DNA of 64,000 nt from Notamacropus eugenii (lineage: Eukaryota; Chordata; Mammalia; Diprotodontia; Macropodidae). The translations under genes and the position numbers were made by a program. Below are positions 1-10,299 of the stretch, piece after piece. Under the pieces are notes generated by a model. That model worked only from the letters and a program-made list of their open reading frames with translations, was not told the origin of the DNA and searched no databases. The stretch is from the NCBI RefSeq assembly GCF_028372415.1, contig NC_092877.1, forward strand, positions 251,921,510 to 251,985,509, given 5' to 3'. The number at the start of each line of letters is the position of its first letter. The first letter of the stretch is position 1.

Positions 1-23
1 TAATGAATTACTAGATTCTGTCA

Positions 24-285
24 GGGCAGTAAGATGGGTAGTGGAAATAGCTTCAGGCTTGAAGTCAGGGAGACACATCCTCCTGAGTTCAAATTTGACT
101 TCAGTTACTTACTATCTGTGATCCTGGGAAAGTCACTTTACCTTGTTTGCCTCAGTTTCCTCTGTAAAATGATCTGGAGAAGAAAATGACAAACCAATCT
201 TTTATCTTTCCCAAGAAGACTTCAAATGAGGTTACAAAGGATCATATATGACTGAAAAATGACTTAAAAACAAAAAAAAAAGATG
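24..285 (+). repeat. tRNA-derived marsupial SINE with RTE-type tail
   Basis: The copy reads from a tRNA-like head through the 'gagttcaaat' B-box-like segment and the 'cagtttcct...gtaaaatg' middle. It continues into the RTE-type tail (dinucleotide-poor 'gacaaacc', 'atctttcccaagaa') and a short A-rich end. The same architecture recurs near 4.0, 16.7, 32.1 and 48.8 kb. It is diverged, so probably an old insertion. Confidence 0.8.
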
Positions 286-619
286 CTGTCAATTTAACCT
301 ACATGGCATCTCACATATTTGTCCCCTTCTTTTTCCTTACATGGCCACCACCCTATCACAGATGTTCTTTGCTTACTCTATCACCTGGACTATTACGTTA
401 TTCTTATTAGTTTCCCTGCTTCCAGTCTCTCTTTTGTCCAATATGCCTTCCATGAAGCTGTTAAAACTATATTCTTAAGACATAGGTATTGGTCATATTG
501 TTACTTTCCTCCTGAAGAAATTTCATTAGATTTCTGTTGCCCACTGGGCATAATGGAGAGAGAAGTGAGATGGATAGAAGTAAATCAGTCAACCAAATAA
601 TTCATAAGAATACCTTCAC
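286..619. other. Unassigned interval
   Basis: AT-rich sequence. A 93-codon plus frame at 319-600 shows no recognisable domain and is probably chance. No repeat was recognised. Confidence 0.4.
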
Positions 620-815
620 CACTTGCTAAATGAATGATCAAAGAGCAAGTCATAGAAGTTCTATCTAAACCTTAGTTTTCTCAGCTGTAGAATAGAGATA
701 ATGATGTTTTCACTCTGCCTCACAATGTGGTTGCAAAAATCAAATAAGATCATGTATATAAAGTGTTTTATCTAGAAAGTACTAAACAAATCTGAGCTAT
801 TCTATTATGGGCAGA
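620..815 (+). repeat. MIR SINE
   Basis: The order of features matches a forward MIR: a 'cagctgtagaata' stretch like the MIR 'catctgtaaaatg' core, 'gataatgatg', then a 'gtatataaagtg...aaagtacta' tail. Heavily diverged. Confidence 0.7.
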
Positions 816-1247
816 AAGAGGAAAGAAGTTTTGCTCAGGGAAGAAAATCTTAAAACAAATACATGCTACCTTTGAATTGTGGTTGTCTTCCTTGGGTCTA
901 TCAAACAGACAGGGTTCCATTGGATGTGATTACATTAGACATCGGGAGGTTTGTTTGTTGTAGTAAAAGGGAGATGAAAATGGTTTGTAAAGCATGGCAA
1001 TCCAGAAGCAGATTGTAGGACAAATCTGGAGGTAGCAAGGTGAGGAGAGGACCTGGCTTCATCAAAGCAATAAAGGAATCAAAGAAATCTCAGCCTGAGA
1101 TAATGAGAGCCAGGATCATAGAGGAGATATGACAACAAAAGGGAAAAAAATGGTTTCCAAATGAGGATAGATGTTTTTAAAGAACATTAAGTAGAATTTG
1201 CTGACAGCTACCCACCAGATAAGAAAAGAGAGAGAAGAGAGAAGAGA

Positions 1248-1249
<2 letters not shown>
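816..1249. other. Unassigned interval
   Basis: AT-rich, purine-leaning sequence before the GA repeat. No element or coding signal recognised. Confidence 0.4.

Positions 1250-1304
<55 letters not shown>
1250..1304 (+). repeat. (GA)n microsatellite
   Basis: About 27 uninterrupted GA units, flanked on the left by imperfect GA/GAA sequence from about 1227. It creates the serine/leucine-repeat and arginine/glutamate-repeat frames on both strands, which are not genes. Confidence 0.97.
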
Positions 1305-1306
<2 letters not shown>

Positions 1307-2689
1307 TCAAAAGTAATTCTAAAGACTTAAGGCTGTGTTACTACCATCATTGTGGAACAAACGACAGGAACATGAAATGTGGGAATAGGAGCTAATTTGG
1401 GGAAGAAAATTAACTTGATTTTGTACATGTTGAATTATAAATGGCAATGAGATTGCCAACTAGAAATATTCGATAGAAGTAGAAGAAACATCACTGGAAT
1501 GAGATGTGAGAATATGATTAAAGAAATAGGTTTGGATCATGCTTATAGGTAATATTTAAAGTCATGGATTCTCTAAGATAAAAAAAAAAGAAAATGCATG
1601 ATAAAGGGAAAGACTCTAAGTTAAGGACTAGAAGGAGGACAAAGTGTGAAAACAAATAGAAAAGAAGAGAAAGAGGAAGAAAAACAATATAGTATAGTCA
1701 AATTGAGGAAAACTAGGAAAAGACTAGGTAGGTAATCAGTATGAGACAAAGCAAATGCATTGTGGATGAATCTCCAATGTACTAAGAGTCAGAGCTCACG
1801 TGAAATAAATCATCATCCTCTACATTTTGCAACATTGCATTAAATAAATGTTTGTGACAAAAACAATAAAAAGTAGCTCATTCATTTTGGACTGACTCAT
1901 AGTAATATTTGGGGCACTTGCAAATTAAGTGAAATATATGTGATCTAATTTCTAATTTTTTTTAAGGAAAAAGTGATAAAGAATATTTACTTTTCACAGT
2001 CAACCTCAAAACATATCAGAATCATTAACAAATTTAGACATATGATAATTATTGTTTGAATCATCTAATTTTGTATTGTGAATTCAGTTCCAGTACAACT
2101 CAAATTTCCTCTAATTTATGCTGCTACCCATAAATCTATAACTTGCAAATAGCTTGCACTACAAAATATAGTTTGTATATTTTAAAAACTAATTAAGTAC
2201 ATGATTATTTATTCTAGGAAAACACGATAGTGTCTGTGTCAGCAGTGTCAGATTCTAAGAAAATACCATAACAAGTTCCTTCTTCAGCTCTTAACTGCAA
2301 GAAAATATTATTTTAATCAAACTGTCATTTGAACCTTCAAGGAGTTTTGTAATTTCTCCTTTTTAGCACTTCTTTAAATGTTCTGCATTATTCTGTTATA
2401 TGTTTGAGTGTATGTGTTAATGAATGGTTGGGTTAATAATAGGGAGTGATAAAGGACTATATAAAGGGATATGAAATATATGCTGAATCATCATGCAACC
2501 AAGAACAGTAGCAATTCTGTGAAGTAACAAAGCATTGTGCCTTCAGTATCTGATTCTCTAAATCTGACATATCTCCTAATGAATTGATGAGCTTTTTTTT
2601 TAAACTGAAAAGAGAGCATTCTAGAGTTCATGTGAATTTACCTTTTCAAAAAGGATTACATAGCAAAAGGTGTCTGAGGTGGGATTGTG
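1305..2689. other. Unassigned interval
   Basis: About 1.4 kb of AT-rich sequence with A-rich patches. No gene, RNA or classifiable repeat recognised. Confidence 0.4.
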
Positions 2690-2885
2690 AGAGCAACACA
2701 GAGCAGGGTGGTCTACTGGAAAGAGTGCTGGCTCATATTTTAGGGCATCTGGCTTCAAATCCTGTCTCTGATGTTATATTATCACTGTGACACAAGTTAT
2801 TTAGCCATCTTGGGCAGCAGTTTCCCCATCTCTCAAATGAAAGGACTGGTCTCTGTGAACTTTTATAGATCTATGATCATAATGA
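2690..2885 (+). repeat. THER1/MIR-like SINE
   Basis: The head reads 'gtggtctactggaaagagtg' and 'tggcttcaaatcctgtctc'. The end 'ttttatagatctatgatca' is the usual THER1-type terminus. Forward orientation, near full length. Confidence 0.8.
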
Positions 2886-3074
2886 TTAGCATTAAGATAA
2901 GTTTTACGTGAGACTTGCAAGAATAAGAAATAGAACAACAAAGAATAAAAGTCACATTTTAATATTCAGAAAATATTTGGGAGTTAACATGTCAGAAAGA
3001 TATTTGATTTGCCTAATTATTTCCCAAAGCTAAAAAATTTCACACATACACACACTATATATCTATATCTATCT

Positions 3075-3250
3075 GCTTTTAAAAATGCTATACACTCATA
3101 ACAACTCTGTAATGTAGATTATGAATAGATTATCGTCATTCTACAGATGAAGAAATTGAAAATTCGCAACTTAACCATGGCCAAACAGCTGGTAAATATC
3201 AGGGCTGGAGTTAGAACCCCTGTCTCCTCAATGTAAATTGAATTATCTAT
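3075..3250 (-). repeat. MIR SINE, reverse orientation
   Basis: The plus strand shows the reverse-complement MIR pattern: 'ctcataacaactctgtaa', then 'ttctacagatgaagaaattg', then 'ggccaaacagctggtaa' and 'gttagaacccctgtctcc'. Confidence 0.75.
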
Positions 3251-3967
3251 TCCCTATGGTTGCACTATAGCTAATTATCAGCACTCTACCTGCTCCAAAG
3301 GCAGAGGAGCACAGTGCTGCCAACACAAATCTGCTAGTAAAGGAATATATATGAAGTCCCACATACATAGTCAACATTCTAGTGCCATGCTCCCGAAGAG
3401 CTGTAACAAAGGGAAACAGATGAGGACCAACTCATCCTATTAGACTTTTAATAGAGCTGAACCGTATAACTCAGAAGGATTTTTTCTATTACCAAAGGGG
3501 CAGATGATTGCTATAGTGGCCATGTGATTTTCCAGAGTAAGGTATTCACCTGAAATTCACTATATTGGAGGGTATAATACTTTGACTCTTTCAGGCACAG
3601 AAGATACAATTCAGCCCAAAAGCCATTTTCACCTCATGATAGATCAGTAACCTTATCTCTTTTGCCACTCCTTTCCTATCTTTATGGTGACAGGATCCAT
3701 AAAGAAGATTTAATTACTTCAAAGACTTCAGTAGAAGAGTAATAGATATTAGAGAAGAATTACTCTGCAAAAACAAGGATTGATCTATATCTAGAGAAGA
3801 CTTTAACATCATAAATTTCATTGATTGAGCCCATAATTTTTCACTTTGATATCTGGACAAATACTCCCCTTTAGAAGCTATTCCATGAAGACTAGTTGGA
3901 AGACTATTTAAAAATATATATTAATATGCATGTATTCCAATTATATATACACATATATTACATAGTT
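3251..3967. other. Unassigned interval
   Basis: No element recognised. The right end carries an AT dinucleotide-rich patch near 3910-3960, just before the next SINE. Confidence 0.4.
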
Positions 3968-4202
3968 AGCAGCTAGGGGGCTCAGTGGCTAGAGTGACAG
4001 GCCTGAAGTCAAGAAGACTCCTTTTCCTGAGTTCAAATCTGGCCTCAGGCACTTACTGGCTATGTGACCCTGGGCAAGTCACTTGTCTCTCTTTGCCTCA
4101 ATTCATCTGTAAAATGAGCTGAAGAAAGCGACAAACCATTCTAGTATCTTTGCTAAGAAAAACTCAAATATGGGGCATCAGACAACTGAATAACCACAAA
4201 AT
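3968..4202 (+). repeat. tRNA-derived marsupial SINE with RTE-type tail
   Basis: This is the best-preserved copy in the window. It starts 'gcagctagggggctcagtgg', has 'gagttcaaatctggcctcag' and 'ctatgtgaccctgggcaagt', and ends with the RTE-like tail and an A-rich end. The opening tRNA-like segment is characteristic of abundant marsupial SINEs. Confidence 0.9.
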
Positions 4203-4261
4203 ATATTACATATACACATTTTTCAATATTTTAAAATAAATATGTTTTGCAAAAGTACGTA

Positions 4262-4437
4262 ACATATCAGAATGTGCTCTGATTTTGTAATGAGGTTAGG
4301 CCTGAGTTTAAATTTTGCTTCAGACAGTTATTAACTATGTATATAAACATGGGCAAGTCACTTAACTTGATTATGTATCAGTTTCTTTATCTATAAAATG
4401 ACCTCTAGAGTCCCCTTTAACTTTAGATTTTTAATAT
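4262..4437 (+). repeat. THER1/MIR-like SINE, diverged
   Basis: Core features are 'gggcaagtcacttaacttg' and 'tttctttatctataaaatg', followed by 'tctagagtcccctttaact' and 'agatttttaatat', the usual THER1-type ending. Head degraded. Confidence 0.65.
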
Positions 4438-6085
4438 ACTACATTTTGGGTTTTTTTTTTATTATTTTTGGAAATTCTGCTTTATAACAGACAACATTGT
4501 CTAAGCTTTAAAATTCCTGCAATTAAGTGGGTATACACTCTATCAACATAATTTATAAACTCTACTTTTGTTGAATGATTTCAAGAATTTTTCTATGACC
4601 AAATAATCCAAAATTATATACTTATACATGAAAATTCCAACATTACATTTAAACTATTTTTTAAAAAATTTAAATGCATATATATATATATATGTATGTA
4701 TGTTTTTTAAATTATTGAAAAATCTCAAAATTGGTAAGTCCTTGTTCCTTCGTACATTTATATAGATGATATCCAAGTTCACATAAATTTGTATCTGGTG
4801 TTGAACTACCTAACAATGTAAGTCACAGATTAATACCTGCTTTATTGATGATTTGTGCCTTACTTGGAAATTTTAGGATGAGTGTAGCTATTTTGAATTG
4901 GCAATAAAACAAAATCAGAAGATTTAATAGTACTATACTCAATTTTTTTAAACTAATGCTTATTTTTTCTATTAATCTAACATATGTTGGATGGTTATGT
5001 GTCACAAGATTTCAGATAAGTGCTTTTTCTAGGTAGAAGGTCTAGTAAAAACTCAAGAGAACTGAGAAGTTACATTATAAAATGACTTTCCTGGGTGTCA
5101 TGCCAAAATTCTCTCAGGTATTATACACATAAACACTTCAAGGTTATTCTAAAGTCATGCCTGAGGACCATCAACACTGATTTACACAGCTGGGTAGGAG
5201 TCACAGCTGACAAGATCTACTGATTTGTTCCTGTCAGTGATGAAGTGTTTCTGGTAATCAGCAAACAAAACTGTTACTACCAAGGCCAAGTGGTAGGAAT
5301 GAAAAGAGTCAACCAGTTTAGATGGAAAAACTGAGTAGAAAGGTGATAAAAACAGACTGTGTTCAGGTTTTGGTTTTGTTTTTTAATATTTACAGACTAT
5401 AAATGAAGATCATGAGTTGATAGGAATGCCTCTACTCAACACAGATGAAGGAGCAGCCACTTGAATATCATTCTCAATAGTTTTAAATAAGTTGCATAAC
5501 ATGGTGCATTTATACCATGTCAAAACAATCTGTCTTTTTAACTGAAAAAAAAAATGTCAATACACAGGAGGATACTTTCAACATTTTATGGCTCTAGATG
5601 AAATCTGACCTAGCAATGGTATGCAGTGGTATGCACAAACAGATATCTTCATATTCATCTCCTTGAGTGTCGGGTCCTAACTTACAACTCATTTGGGCTT
5701 TGTGTAATGAATTCAGTACCTGTCATGGTGACCAGGAGGAAAGAAGCTCTAGCTTACAATGCCTAAGTGATGAAGAGAAAAATTCATGAATAAATTAGAC
5801 ATTTGATCATGCAAAGGTTCCAGGAGTAGAAATCTAAAGCAATGGATACATATGGGAGCTTTAGAAAGAAAAAAAAACCTCAGCAAAAAGCAGAGTATAC
5901 AGAAGATAAAGAGAAAGGATATTTTACTGCTGATTTTTGGTCAAATCCCTGTTTTCTGTGTTTAGGCCATCATGAAAGTGTTCTCTCACTTTTAATTATG
6001 AAAATATATTTAAGTTTTATAACTTTAGAATATACACTTTTTGAAGGGAAAGGTTCCCTTCCTTCTCAGCTTTTTGTTTCAACAT
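4438..6085. other. Unassigned interval
   Basis: AT-rich. It contains a short AT/ATGT simple repeat at about 4675-4702. Otherwise I recognise nothing; small open frames here have no coding character. Confidence 0.4.
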
Positions 6086-6109
6086 ATTCTTTGCTTGTTT
6101 TTATTTTTT

Positions 6110-6384
6110 GTCTGGATCTCCCTATCTCTCCAAAACGGCAGCAGCCTCTCATGTTCTGATCAGCACAAAAGTTTTGAGTCACTCTGATACTGACTTGGGC
6201 CATTTGACCCATCCTTCAGGGGCGGTCTGGTAGTCTCCTGCTGCTGGAGGTTCACCATAGTGGTGCTGGATTCAGTACAGATATCCTATTGGCTTTAAAC
6301 CTTCTGCTGCTCAGGGACCCACCAAACTTAGCCTCCCTAGTAGCTACTTCGAGTTGGTTATTAAACAAAGCCACCACACCCAGT
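6110..6384 (-). pseudogene. 7SL RNA (SRP RNA) retropseudogene
   Basis: Read on the minus strand, 6384 downward begins with a degraded form of the 7SL 5' end: 'ccaccacacccag' on the plus strand corresponds to the reversed 7SL start. It continues with 'cctccctagtagctac' (7SL 'gtagctgggagg' region reversed), a central S-domain-like part around 6195-6300, and 'ctgatcagcac' near 6157, a hallmark of the 7SL right arm. The 3' end decays with a gap of roughly 20 nt near 6140. To its left, 6085-6109 is T-rich, which is an A-tail on the minus strand, as expected for an L1-made retrocopy. The length of about 275 nt against about 300 nt suggests near full length. The S domain is present, so this is a 7SL copy and not an Alu-type SINE. 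Numerous substitutions argue against function. Confidence 0.85.
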
Positions 6385-7074
6385 TTTTACTTTATATAAC
6401 CTATCAACACTATCTTAGAATAGACTTGGTGCAACAAAAAATCCTACTGCAGTTTTAAGCTATTGAAAATTAAAATTGCCTATCCTTCATTAACATTACT
6501 TTGTGTATATGCCTTGACAAATGGAAATGAGAGATCATAAAACAGAAACCTTGGATGAAATTGTACAGCAAGGTTCAATCTCTTGCTCTCATCAGTGAGA
6601 GTGTTGGATTATCAGATACTTTAGGTGTCTTTAAACTCTAAAATTCTATTTTATTGTAAATGCAGGGTTGCAAAATAATGAGTAGAAATAGGGAAGGGGC
6701 TAGCTAGTTCTTTTAGGAAACCAGATTTTATCATTCATTTGGAGAAAGTGATCTTCTATAAGTGAATTAAGAATAACTAGGGTCAAATACTAGCACTAAT
6801 TAGATATCTTCATTCCATTTCTGTTGAAGGAAAAGAGATCTGCAAAGGCTTGAAATTTAAGAAAGTAGAAGGGATGGCTTAAGTTGAGAGTATTTAACAT
6901 TTATTGAATGAGTATATTGGGTACTTTATTAGTAAAAAATATGTTAAGGAAAAAATCAGCCCCTCAGTCATATTACAACTGAGTACAGGTTAGAACAAAT
7001 GAAGCTAGAATCTACAAAGAAAAATCGTTTAACATTTTTTAATCAAAAACTGAGGTAAAGTTATAATGGGGTCC
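6385..7074. other. Unassigned interval
   Basis: AT-rich sequence between the 7SL pseudogene and the L3 remnant. No element recognised. Confidence 0.35.
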
Positions 7075-7905
7075 TTATCAGTCTTCAAAGGACAGAAAAC
7101 TGGGAGGGATAACTAAAAACACTGGAAGATAAAGTCAGAATCCAGAACAATCTTGACAGGCTGGAATAAAATAAGATTAAATTTAGTAGGTATAAAGTTC
7201 AGAACCCTGTCCTCAAAAGCTTTATACTTGGACTCACAAATAACTTCATAGGGCATAATACAGAGTAGGAATGTTTAGATAGCAGTTCATCTGAAAAAAA
7301 AAATCAAAAAACCTTGAGTCAACTGTATGAAAATGATCCAAAAGACTAACAGTGTTCAGGACTAGGAAGAGGATAGTACCACTCTTCTGCCCTCATCAGA
7401 CCATATTGAGAGTATTTCTGTTTAGTTCTTATTGCTATGTTTAAAGAAGAACATCAATGAGTTACAAAGAATCCAGAGGAACAAAGTGGTATGCATATGC
7501 ATATAAGGATAAATGTAATGTTGTTAATTCTGGGAAAGTGTAACCTGGTCAAAAGAAGACTTAGAGAGGACATGACAGCTATCTTCAAATACTTGAAAGG
7601 CTTCACATGAAAAATAGGTTAGGGTTGTTCTATTAGAATCCAGAGGGTAAAAGCAGTAGATAGCAACAGAAGTAACAAAAAGACAAATTTATGCTGCGTG
7701 AAAGTGAGTAGATTAGGAAATTCAGCAATTAGAATTATCCAAAAGTGTAATCAATTGGTTTAATAGATATCAGCTTTCTCTTCAGTGGAGAGTTCAAGCA
7801 AAGGCTGGATGAACATTTGTTAGGTGTATTAGAGAAAAAAATTATATTACCCATGGGCTGAATTTCGTACCAAATCTGAAGTGTTTGATTCTGTGACCTT
7901 AGATA
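7075..7905 (+). repeat. L3/CR1-type LINE 3' region
   Basis: Several landmarks of the L3/CR1 3' part occur in the expected order: 'aaactgggagggataacta', 'atcttgacaggctgg', 'agatagcagttcatctga', 'acatgacagctatcttcaa', 'caagcaaaggctggatga' and a terminal 'ttctgtgacc'. ORF traces are destroyed by indels. CR1/L3 elements are ancient and inactive in mammals. Related fragments lie near 21.2, 36.7 and 48.1 kb. Confidence 0.8.
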
Positions 7906-8008
7906 ACAAGAGGTAGGGGAAAAAAATTAAGAAGCCAATAACAATGAAAACTCACATGCATTCAGCATTTTAAGATTGCAAAGAACATTTCCTACTCCAT
8001 TAAAAATT

Positions 8009-8767
8009 AGAAAATTTGATTCTAACTATGCCTAAAGTGCTATAAAACTGTGCATACCCCTTGATATAGTAATACCACAACTAGGTCTGTATCTCAAAGA
8101 GATCATAAAAAAGAGAAAAGGATTCACACATACAAAAATATTTATAACAAACTTTTTTGTGGTGGGAAAGAATTGGAAATTGAGGGGATGTCCATTAACT
8201 GGGAAATGACTTAACAAGTTTTGGTATATGAATGTAATGGGATACTATTGTTTCATAAGAAATGGTGAACAGGTGAACTTCAGAAAAACCTGCAAAGACT
8301 TAAATGAACTGATGCTGAGTAAAGTAGGAGCAGAACAAGGAGAACATCATGCATAGTAACAGTGAAATTGTGCAGTGACAGATTTTATTAGACTTAGCCC
8401 TTCTCAGCAATGTAATGATCAAGATAATTGCAGTAGACTCATGCTGGAAAATGCTAAACACATCTACAGAAAGAACTATGGAGTCTGAATGCAGATCAAA
8501 GTACACTATTCTCTCCCTCTTTTTTTTCTTTCTTTTGTTTTTGTTTTTTTCCATTTTGCTCTGATTCTTCTTTCACAACATGAATAATGTGGAAATATGT
8601 TTAATATGATTGAACCTGTATGGTCTATATCAGGTTGAATGCCATCTTGGGGAAAGGGGAGGGAAAGAAGGGGGAAAAATGGAACTAAAAATCTTATAGA
8701 AGTGAATGTTGAAAATTAAAAATAAATAAATAAATAAATTTAAAAAAATAAAACAAGAAAATTTGAT
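8009..8767 (+). mobile_element. 5'-truncated L1 insertion with 12-bp TSD
   Basis: The body runs 8021-8755. It holds the very end of the L1 ORF2 region and the 3'UTR: 'gctataaaactgtgcatacc', 'ctaggtctgtatctcaaaga', 'gaactgatgctgagtaaagt'. It closes in an A/AATA-rich tail from about 8714. The same 12 bases, agaaaatttgat, flank it at 8009-8020 and 8756-8767. The bases at the integration point, tt/agaaaa, resemble the L1 endonuclease target TT/AAAA. About 735 bp of a roughly 6-kb element is present, so it is strongly 5'-truncated. A perfect duplication suggests it is younger than most repeats here. Confidence 0.92.
8714..8755 (+). repeat. L1 poly(A)/AATA tail
   Basis: An A-rich tail with iterated AATA units closes the L1 and contains overlapping AATAAA signals. 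It abuts the right-hand target-site duplication. Confidence 0.9.
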
Positions 8768-8794
8768 CATAAAAGAGCTCATTCAATGGTAGAT

Positions 8795-8985
8795 AAATAA
8801 AAAAAAATATATTAAGTATTTACCATGTGTCAGGTATTATATTAAGTGTGCTAGAGATATGAAAATAAAAAATAAAGACATCTCTACCATCAAGGAATTT
8901 CCATTCTAATGGAAGAAGACAACATATACAAGAGAATAGGAAAGTGAGGGGAGAAGAATGTAAAGGCAAGAAAAATAGGATCTTT
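8795..8985 (-). repeat. L2-type 3' end, reverse orientation
   Basis: The plus strand shows the reversed L2 terminus: 'taccatgtgtcaggtatta', 'tgctagagatatgaa', 'atcaaggaatttccattcta', 'atggaagaagacaac'. Matching fragments in the same orientation occur near 12.7, 15.4, 18.8 and 58.2 kb. Confidence 0.75.
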
Positions 8986-9059
8986 TGCTATTTTTGTTTT
9001 AGTATAATCAAGTGCCTGATTAAATCTTTCCTTTATCAATCAAGAGTCTTTACTAGGAG

Positions 9060-10299
9060 TAAAGTACAGAAACAAGAGATTTTTAACTCTGATTCTAGAA
9101 TATAAAACCAGTTTTTCTTGATAATTTCTTGAAAGATGATTTCTAGGCTCTTTTTCTAGTCATGGCCTTCAAGTAGTTCAATAATTTTAAAACTGTCTCT
9201 GCTGGATCTATTTTTCAGGTTGTCTTCTTTTTTTTTATTCTTTTTGCTTTGTTTCATAATTTCTTGATTTTTCATAAAATCATTAGCTTCTATCTGCTCC
9301 ATTCTAATTTTTAAGGAATTATTTTCTTCAGTGAGCTCTTGGACCTCCTTTTCCATTTGGTCAATTCTGTTTTTCAAGGCATTCTTCTCCTGAGTGGCTT
9401 TTTGGATCTCTTTTGCCATTTGGGTTAGTCTATTTTTTTAAGGTGTTATTTTCTTCAGCATTTTTAGGTCCCCTTTAGCAAGCAGTTGATTCTTTTTTTC
9501 ATAAGTTTCTTGCATCACTCTCTTTTCTCTTCCCATTTTTTCTTCTACTTCTCTTACTTAATATTCAAAATCTTTTTTGAGCTCTTCCATGACCTGTGAC
9601 CAATTCATATTTTTCTTGGAGGCATTGGATGTAAGTGCTTTTATTTTGTTTTCTTCCAGTTGTATGCTTTGATCTTCCTTGTCACCAAAGTAAAATTCTA
9701 TAGTCTGATTTTTTTCCTGTTTTTGTTTCTTTCCCCAGTCAATTATTTGACTTTTGAGCTCTTTGTCAAGAGAGTTCTCTGCTTGCAGTGGGGTGCCAAA
9801 GTGTGTTGTCAGTCACTTGATTCCCTCACAATCTGTGGGCTTAGACCTCTACAAACAGCTGTTGCCATTGCAGCTGCTGTTGGGGCTGCTGTGGGGTCCT
9901 CTGTCCACTCCACTGCCTTGGGGCTGGGGCCAGAACATGCTACTCTGTCACACAAGTCTGATGGGTTTTCCCCATTTACCTGCAAGTTGTCTTCAGTGTT
10001 TTGGGATCGAGAAGTCTGTATACAGTCACAGTTGCCAGTGATTCAGTTCCCCAAGTCCTGCTCAGGCCCCGTATGTCAGCATGGCCCATGCAACACTGCA
10101 CTCCACTCCAAGCCTGGAGCAATAGATGCTTGTCATTGACCTTCTAGGTTGTCTTTGACTGGAGATTTGCTTCACACTGTTATTCTGTGAGTTCTGCAAC
10201 TCCAAAATTTCTTTAGGGTCATTTTTACAGGTATTTGGTGGGGTTTTGGGGAGAGCTCAATCAAGTCTCTGTTTTTATTCCATCATCTGGGCTCTTCCC
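9060..10299 (-). mobile_element. L1 5'UTR plus N-terminal ORF1 fragment
   Basis: On the minus strand the element begins at about 10299 with 'ggggaagagcccagatgatg', the typical marsupial L1 5' start. A GC-richer 5'UTR covers about 9660-10299 and ORF1 sequence about 9060-9660. An open piece of 87 codons (9156-9419) reads as a charged coiled coil with heptad-like spacing (for example EKEVQELTEENNSLKIRMEQ), the usual N-terminal part of L1 ORF1p, the RNA-binding trimer-forming protein. Upstream ORF1 sequence (9420-9660) is out of frame with it. The RNA-recognition and C-terminal domains, ORF2 and the 3' end are missing. Loss of the 3' side is not the normal 5'-truncation pattern, so a later deletion or rearrangement is likely. 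Confidence 0.88.
9156..9419 (-). pseudogene. L1 ORF1p coiled-coil fragment
   Basis: 87 residues, almost entirely charged and helical. Leucine/isoleucine spacing suits a coiled coil over residues 1-50, followed by a lysine-rich stretch (KQSKKNKKKE) and an end at ELLEGHD. In a full L1 ORF1p this segment drives trimer assembly. The absence of downstream RRM and C-terminal domains means no function is expected. The methionine is internal to the family reading frame and is not a true start. Confidence 0.85.

Noticed and set aside
1116..1395. Overlapping frames encoding Ser-Leu and Arg-Glu repeats
   Set aside because: They are translations of the (GA)n microsatellite on both strands.
9660..10139. 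159-codon plus-strand frame with hydrophobic start and Cys-rich part
   Set aside because: It is antisense to the L1 5'UTR and has no independent support as a gene.
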